Shown: piece by piece, positions 14,601-18,416 of the stretch
Position numbering within the stretch: the stretch's first letter is position 1
Layout: each line of letters starts with the position of its first letter
Assembly: GCA_023426435.1 (NCBI GenBank)
Contig: JAFAAS010000034.1
Span: 1-18,416, forward strand
Length of the DNA stretch: 18,416 bases
From: Verrucomicrobiota bacterium
GTDB lineage: Bacteria > Verrucomicrobiota > Verrucomicrobiia > Opitutales > Opitutaceae
Direction of reading: 5' to 3'
The notes under the pieces: model-generated
Databases searched by the model: none
The model's input: the letters and a program-made list of their open reading frames with translations, nothing else
What the model was told of the DNA's origin: nothing
Made by a program: the position numbers and the translations under genes

Positions 14601-17454
14601 GGGCGATGCCGAGGGCCGAGAGCGGTTGGTCGGGGCGGGTTTCGGCGGGGATGACGAGGGCGGAGATTTCCGGGTTGAGCGCGAGCGAAGGCGCTTCCCG
14701 GTCGACGGCGACGAGGGAGAGAATCTCGCGGTGAGCATCGAGGAGAGGATCGCCGGGACGGTCGCGGCGTTGGGAGTCGAAGAAGGTGCGGCGGCCCCAG
14801 AGGCGATGGACGACGGGAGAGATTTCGCGATCGGTGAAGAAGCGGACGCGGAAAGCGCCGGGGTGCGGGAGGCGGAATGACGTTTCGAGGCGTCCGTCGG
14901 CGGAAGGTAGTGGATGTTCGGATACGATGGTTTCGGTGTAGCCGGCGTGGACGAGGCGCCAGGTGTCGGGAACGCGCTGGGTGGCGCTGCCGACGCGCTG
15001 CCATTCGGCGGCGACGCGATCCGGTGCGACGATGTTGCCGGAGTCGTCGATCCACACCTCGGCCCAGCGGAGTTCGAGCAGTTGGGCGGTGCCGTCGAAA
15101 CGAGCGGGGCGGTTTTGGCCGTCGCGGACGACGGCGGAGAAGGAGACGGTATCGCCGGCGCGGGCGAGGCGCGGGGTGGTCCAGCCGAGCGGGTCGAGGG
15201 TCAGTCCGGTTTCGCTGATGGTGAGCGTGGTGTCGGTGTTGACGGGGGCGATGCCGGAAGGATTGACGGTGGCGTTGATGCGGAGGCGGGTGTTCTCCGG
15301 AAGAAATGAAGGGACGGAGAGCGTGAAATCGGCATGGCCGAGCGCGTCCGTGGTGCTGGTGAGCGGGCGTTCGGCGAGGGAACGACTCCATTCGGCGAGA
15401 GCCTCGTCGGAGGACGGAAAACGATCGTCGATGGAAAACTGGCAGGTGACGGGGGCTTGGGTGAGAGGGCCGCCGGAGAAGTAGGAAGCGGCGACGCGAA
15501 CGGTGATCTCGCGGCCCGGACGGAGTGTGGCGGGATCGCTGGTGAGGGAAACGTTGGCGACGACGGCGGGCGGGACGAAGCGATCGACTTGGAAGAGCGA
15601 AGTGGAGGATTCGACGACGTTGTCGGCGGGAGAGTGCTCGTAGAAGAGATCGATCCGGGCGTGGCCGGGGCGGATGTCGGAAGGGATTTCGATCTGGCCG
15701 TGGGCGGTGCCGTGTCCGCTGAGGGCGAGCGGGGTGGATTCGACGAGGGTCGTATCGTTGAGAATGATACGATAGCGCAGAGATTTGAGGTAAGCCGGAA
15801 TGACGAAGCGATCTTCGTGGCGCTCGCGGGCGACGAGGCGCCAGTGCGCGGTTTCGCCGGGGCGGTAGAGCGGGCGATCGGTTACGACATCGACGTAGAT
15901 CGATTCGCGGCTGTCGCGTCCCAAGGCGAAGAATTGGAGCCAGACGGGATGATCGTCGATGACGGCGAGGGTGTTGTGGGCGTAGTCGGAAAAGAGGGGA
16001 AGGTTGGCGGCGCCGGAGGAGTCGGTGGTGGCTTGCCAGCGGGAGAGCGGATTTCGGCGAACGGGAGTGAAACCTTGGATACGGGTGTTGGCGAAAGGCG
16101 TGCCGTCGGTGTGGAAAGCGAACAGCTTGCCGGAAGTGGTGCTGGAAAGCTGCGCGAACGCGCGGGCCGAAGAGGAGAGGAAGCGGCCCTGCCAGATGAC
16201 GGAGTCGTGGGTTAGTGGATTGCGGCCTTCGATGGTCAGGAAGTAGGTGCCGGGCGGGAGTGAAGGGGAGGCCTCGGCGATTTGAGAGTGCCAGGCGAGG
16301 TGGGCGGGGTTGTCGAGTGAGATGGTCCATTCGCGCAGCCGTTCGGTGGAAGGAGGGCGAAGGACGTTATCGGAAGGTCGAGCCGCCAGGGTGTCGGGAA
16401 GGTCGAGCGAGATCCAGTCGTCGAGAGAGATGCGATCGAGGGTGGCGTGGAGGGAATCGAGGCCGGTGGCGCCGAAGCTGAAGCGGATGGGGGTGTTGGG
16501 GGCGACGACGGAAGGGAGTTGGACCAGGAGGGTGGGCGTGGAGAGAGACTGCTCGATTGTGTTGAGTTCGGAGCGGAGCGTGTGGGTGAGGGAGGCGGGT
16601 TGGGCGGGGAGTTGTTCGCGAGCGGTGCGGATTTCGGCGAGGAGCGCGGGGATGTCGGCGGGGGTGTTGGGGGCGGCGTCGGGAGACCAGCGAGAGCGGA
16701 TGCGCCAGAGGAGCGATTCGGCGCGGACGAAAGGTTCCCAATCGGTATCAAGGGCGATGGCGAGGGCGGAGGACCACAGCGCGGCGTGATCCTGGCGATC
16801 TGGAATCGGCGCGTAGGAGTGCGGGGAAGAGAACGTGCGGGCGAGTTGCCATGCGGCCCAGGCGCGGTGGTCGGACGTGGCGCCGATGCGAGCGGCGTGG
16901 GAGAGATGCGAGCGGAAGGTGGAAAATTCGGGGTGGTGGATCGCGGATGAGTGGGTGAGCGATTGTTGGAGAAAATCGACGTAGCGGTTGGCGGCTTCGG
17001 TGGACGGGGATTGCGTGGCGAGGTGGTCGGCGATCGCGGTGCGAAGTTTCCAGGATTCGCCGAGGCCGAGTTGTTCGGCGAAGTCGGCCCGGCTGGTGAG
17101 CAGCGCGATCCAGAAGTCGTCGCGAGGGCGAGGGTGGGTTTCGGTGTGGTAGGGGCCGGCGAGGGCATCGAAGCGGGCGAAGAGTTCGTCGGCCCACGTG
17201 GGCGGTCGCTGCCAGCGCGTGGAAATTTCGGAGCGCCACGTGGCGTCGAGGATCCAGAGCTCGAGCCAGTGAAGGGTGACGGTGTCGGCTGCGGGGGCAA
17301 GGGCGCGGGCCTCGGCGAAGCGTTCCTTGGCGCGTTCCCAGGAGTTTTCGGCGGCGAGGGATTGGGCTTCGGCGAGGACGCTCGGGTAGTCGCGCTCGGC
17401 GGCGTGGGCGATGGGTGGGAGGAAGGCGAGCGCGAGGAAGAGAAGAAGGCGCAT
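11662..17454 (-). CDS. Bacterial alpha-2-macroglobulin with intact thioester
   Basis: This is a 1930-aa predicted periplasmic protease trap: cleavage in a bait region triggers a thioester that covalently captures the attacker. A signal peptide (residues 1-18, ending AHA) lacks a lipobox Cys, so unlike many bacterial homologues it is probably soluble. A helical TPR-like N-terminal part follows. Macroglobulin domains include MG2 at about 519-605 (VVTDRPLYRPGETAHW) and the bait-region domain from about 1025. The A2M domain is at about 1180-1225 (SPSVLTDARGEARVSFNFPD), and the thioester is PYGCVEQT, with Cys1408 and Gln1411. The thioester-domain hallmark GYGWWPDG and a C-terminal MYVPEI...SDS segment complete the protein. 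The ATG at 17454 is chosen for its signal peptide; the open frame to 17700 overlaps the WYL gene and is rejected. No pbpC is beside it. Residues 1123-1163 are unusual (see the separate entry). Confidence 0.95.
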   Translation of the reverse strand: MRLLLFLALAFLPPIAHAAERDYPSVLAEAQSLAAENSWERAKERFAEARALAPAADTVTLHWLELWILDATWRSEISTRWQRPPTWADELFARFDALAGPYHTETHPRPRDDFWIALLTSRADFAEQLGLGESWKLRTAIADHLATQSPSTEAANRYVDFLQQSLTHSSAIHHPEFSTFRSHLSHAARIGATSDHRAWAAWQLARTFSSPHSYAPIPDRQDHAALWSSALAIALDTDWEPFVRAESLLWRIRSRWSPDAAPNTPADIPALLAEIRTAREQLPAQPASLTHTLRSELNTIEQSLSTPTLLVQLPSVVAPNTPIRFSFGATGLDSLHATLDRISLDDWISLDLPDTLAARPSDNVLRPPSTERLREWTISLDNPAHLAWHSQIAEASPSLPPGTYFLTIEGRNPLTHDSVIWQGRFLSSSARAFAQLSSTTSGKLFAFHTDGTPFANTRIQGFTPVRRNPLSRWQATTDSSGAANLPLFSDYAHNTLAVIDDHPVWLQFFALGRDSRESIYVDVVTDRPLYRPGETAHWRLVARERHEDRFVIPAYLKSLRYRIILNDTTLVESTPLALSGHGTAHGQIEIPSDIRPGHARIDLFYEHSPADNVVESSTSLFQVDRFVPPAVVANVSLTSDPATLRPGREITVRVAASYFSGGPLTQAPVTCQFSIDDRFPSSDEALAEWSRSLAERPLTSTTDALGHADFTLSVPSFLPENTRLRINATVNPSGIAPVNTDTTLTISETGLTLDPLGWTTPRLARAGDTVSFSAVVRDGQNRPARFDGTAQLLELRWAEVWIDDSGNIVAPDRVAAEWQRVGSATQRVPDTWRLVHAGYTETIVSEHPLPSADGRLETSFRLPHPGAFRVRFFTDREISPVVHRLWGRRTFFDSQRRDRPGDPLLDAHREILSLVAVDREAPSLALNPEISALVIPAETRPDQPLSALGIAPAGADRAWFTLRGATQLLTEPAALAGRFSLHSFNAPPIFFGSGTVEFHASPAATGQSTSVASSISVSNTDRLLETSVTAAPDEPRPGQPAQLLVTTQTPSGEPASNVELALSVADDAVISLVSPDTGAPDDTLPDFLRASRIVEARSVWSIVDSRPIARLADPRPGAILNPSETIDEDVLTLSPFAVNSVVEAGYKAAQTLAGARTNSLLHDEATAMTAAGNFASSAAPPALHLRTHFASTAFWSPSVLTDARGEARVSFNFPDNLTRWRIDAHAIGADGNTFGAARTFARTSLPFQARLNVPRFLIAGDTASFSATFLNRTDTPLSADATLALAGPLEPTAPLSPQTTTVAPHAESRAFWPLHARSPGTAQLTLTAHAGTEADAMQLSLPILEDGLQQPTAAFGRLSPDSRETSFTLPLPSPLDPARTRVSVQLSPNHALTILDALPYLIDFPYGCVEQTMSRFLPAVVVQQTLADLGLDPSAVERRILARESTTDRSRRERTAGLDSIDEVVRQSLSRLDEAHQWHGYGWWPDGPPDLWMTAYVSWGLSLATDAGIEIPDTLAEKTHRSLVNAFNRSTRFDDSAAFALAALARLENLSAFTPLAELQTRFTTAFAERDRLSASGRAWLALASKRFGTPDQSATLLRNLDNGVQRASAAGLGETAFWGATRNYWRASEGAVESTAVTLLALLTLDPQNPLVEPAAYWLALNRRSAHWSSTRDTAFAILALTTFLQHRGHLDASGEIELLANNTPIRRVAFSRDTLLEIPAAIQIPYSALRPGKNTFTLRRTSGQTPVLATALASSWARGDSVQPAAHLIETSRTFERQKAEPTLIGQLRLTSEPLDAHGTARTTEEVTARITLTVPNQLEYLMIEVPKPAGCEPLNPLSGWDARLVRLPSDNTKTPSPPDAGRPLYREEHDDRSVFFLDHLEAGTWELRFALRAVTPGDFRALPVTATAMYVPEITANSDSRRLKIQP
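13966..14088 (-). other. TonB-dependent-receptor-like segment in the macroglobulin bait region
   Basis: This part of the macroglobulin gene encodes residues 1123-1163, with LSPFAVNS (1133-1140), GYKAAQTLAGAR (1145-1156), N1158 and L..D (1160-1163). The same order, LSPF.V...GY.A..TLAG.R..T.L.D, is in my recollection characteristic of the N-terminus and plug entry of TonB-dependent receptors in Opitutaceae. It sits between the bait-region domain and the A2M domain. Counted directly, 13981-14100 has 67 G+C in 120 (56%), against 41 of 60 in 14101-14160 and 39 of 60 in 13921-13980. Confidence 0.6.
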
Positions 17455-17510
17455 GGGGAAAGCTTTGAGGGAAGACGAAGCAGCGGTGCCGGAGGGGAGG
17501 GAGCGTTTCG

Positions 17511-18416
17511 CTAGGAATATAGATCTGCGAGGGCGGCGGCGGTTTGGCGGAAAGTGGTGCGGAGTTCGGGCGGGGAGATGACTTCGGCGTGTGCGCCCCA
17601 GCTGAGGATCCATTGTTCCACTTCGGTGAGGGCGCCGAGGCGGAGGCGGAGCTCGAGTGCGCCGCGGGGGAGGTCGCGCATTTCCTGGGATTCGTGCCAT
17701 TCGCGTTCGCGGATGCGCTCGGCGACGGTGGAAGAAAAGCGGATGACGACCTTGTAGTCGCCGGTGCCGCCGAGCACGCCGAGGGCGTTGGCGAAAAATT
17801 TTTCGGGAGAGAAATCGGCGGGGCGAGTGAAGGATTTTTTGGTGGAGGCGACGTCGGAGATGCGCGGAAGGGCGAACGTGCGGAGGGCGTCGCGTTCGAG
17901 ATCGTGGCCGACGAGATACCAGAGATTTTCGCGGTTGGCGAGGTGGTAGGGACGGACGCGGCGGGTGGATTTTTTGGCGTCTCCGGGTTTTCGATACGCG
18001 AACGAGACCTCGTGTTGGTGGAGAACGGCGGCGCTGAGGGTGTTGAAGACGGCGAGGTCGGTTTTGCCGAGGCCGATGTTCTTGAAGGAGACGGTCTGGA
18101 GCTCGTCGGCGGGGGAGAAGGAGATGCGATCGCGCAGGCCGCGGGAGAGTTTTTCGAAGGAGGCTTCGAGCTGGCGGTGGAAGGGGGTGCCGCGATATTG
18201 CTGGAGGGCGCGTTGCGCGACGAGGAGGGCGAGGAGTTCGCCTTCGGAGACGTTGACGGTGGGGAAGGCGGTGACTGGCTGGGTGTAGCGGTAGGCTTGG
18301 ATTTGGGCGTCGAATTCGATGGGGAGATCGAGGCGGTCGCGCATGAAGGCGATGTCGCGGACGATGGTTTTGCGCGAGACCTCCAGGAGGCGCATGAGCT
18401 TGGTGCTGTTGAGGAG
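17511..18416 (-). CDS. WYL-domain transcriptional regulator (5' end outside window)
   Basis: This is a predicted DNA-binding regulator of the DeoR-HTH/WYL (YafY-like) type. The visible part is 301 aa; the frame runs in phase to the right edge, so the true start and first helices lie outside the window. The remaining helix-turn-helix reads MRLLEVSRKTIVRDIAFMRD, followed by LDLPIEFD and the usual winged region. The WYL domain is at about residues 125-205 and contains the eponymous tripeptide in ENLWYLVGHD and the conserved RTFALPRI. A WCX-like C-terminal part ends EVEQWILSWGAHAEVISPPEL. WYL domains sense ligands, possibly nucleic acids or nucleotides, and are frequent in defence and stress loci. 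The stop lies 56 nt before the macroglobulin start on the same strand, so the two are probably co-transcribed. Confidence 0.93.
   Translation of the reverse strand, partial: LLNSTKLMRLLEVSRKTIVRDIAFMRDRLDLPIEFDAQIQAYRYTQPVTAFPTVNVSEGELLALLVAQRALQQYRGTPFHRQLEASFEKLSRGLRDRISFSPADELQTVSFKNIGLGKTDLAVFNTLSAAVLHQHEVSFAYRKPGDAKKSTRRVRPYHLANRENLWYLVGHDLERDALRTFALPRISDVASTKKSFTRPADFSPEKFFANALGVLGGTGDYKVVIRFSSTVAERIREREWHESQEMRDLPRGALELRLRLGALTEVEQWILSWGAHAEVISPPELRTTFRQTAAALADLYS

Noticed and set aside
17455..17700. N-terminal extension of the macroglobulin frame by 82 codons
   Set aside because: It would overlap the WYL gene, is Pro/Arg-rich, and would bury the obvious signal peptide beginning MRLLLFLALAF.
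1..18416. Search for tRNA, rRNA, CRISPR arrays, insertion sequences and attachment sites
   Set aside because: No cloverleaf with a TTCGA-type arm, repeat-spacer series, transposase motif or flanking direct repeats could be seen in the gaps between genes.

Overview
The window is one continuous stretch of a high-G+C bacterial chromosome. I place it, by inference, in the Verrucomicrobia, most likely Opitutaceae. The pointers are a LacI-type regulator of the divergent 'VSLALR / GYVPDPMLEALNAYR' kind, a twin-arginine Gfo/Idh/MocA oxidoreductase, a PPi-dependent phosphofructokinase, and a peptide resembling the N-terminus of TonB-dependent receptors of that group. There are ten protein-coding genes, one of them cut by the right edge. 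I found one gene relic, two good intrinsic terminators, and no tRNA, rRNA, CRISPR array or insertion sequence.

Layout. At the left is pfp (minus strand, 4-1245). It is divergent from a small membrane-anchored protein of unknown function (1384-2184). Plus-strand genes follow: a secreted parallel beta-helix protein (2309-4141) closed by a hairpin; an ankyrin-repeat probable lipoprotein with two TonB C-terminal-like domains (4256-6607); a SpoU/TrmH RNA methyltransferase starting 5 nt later (6613-7368); a LacI-family regulator (7405-8466); and a GH1 beta-glucosidase (8593-9948). A 273-bp convergent gap (9949-10221) holds two hairpins and a decayed fragment of a sigma-54 activator. On the minus strand, in transcription order, are a WYL-domain regulator (right edge to 17511), a 1930-aa thioester alpha-2-macroglobulin (17454-11662) and a Tat-exported Gfo/Idh/MocA oxidoreductase (11580-10222). 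The only good terminator in that series lies after the oxidoreductase, so the three may form one transcription unit.

How the genes fit together. The regulator and GH1 enzyme make a plausible saccharide-utilisation pair. The beta-helix protein and the Tat-exported oxidoreductase suit a polysaccharide-degrading lifestyle, and pfp supplies PPi-linked glycolysis. The WYL regulator and macroglobulin suggest envelope or protease defence.

The most interesting signal lies inside the macroglobulin. Residues 1123-1163, in the position of the protease bait region and just before the A2M domain, carry 'LSPFAV...GYKAAQTLAGAR...L.D'. I recognise this as the signature of the N-terminal/plug-entry segment of verrucomicrobial TonB-dependent receptors. 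The local DNA is also less G+C-rich than its surroundings. The plus strand is G-rich whichever strand is coding, so synonymous codon choice depends on strand. Few starts have a recognisable Shine-Dalgarno sequence.
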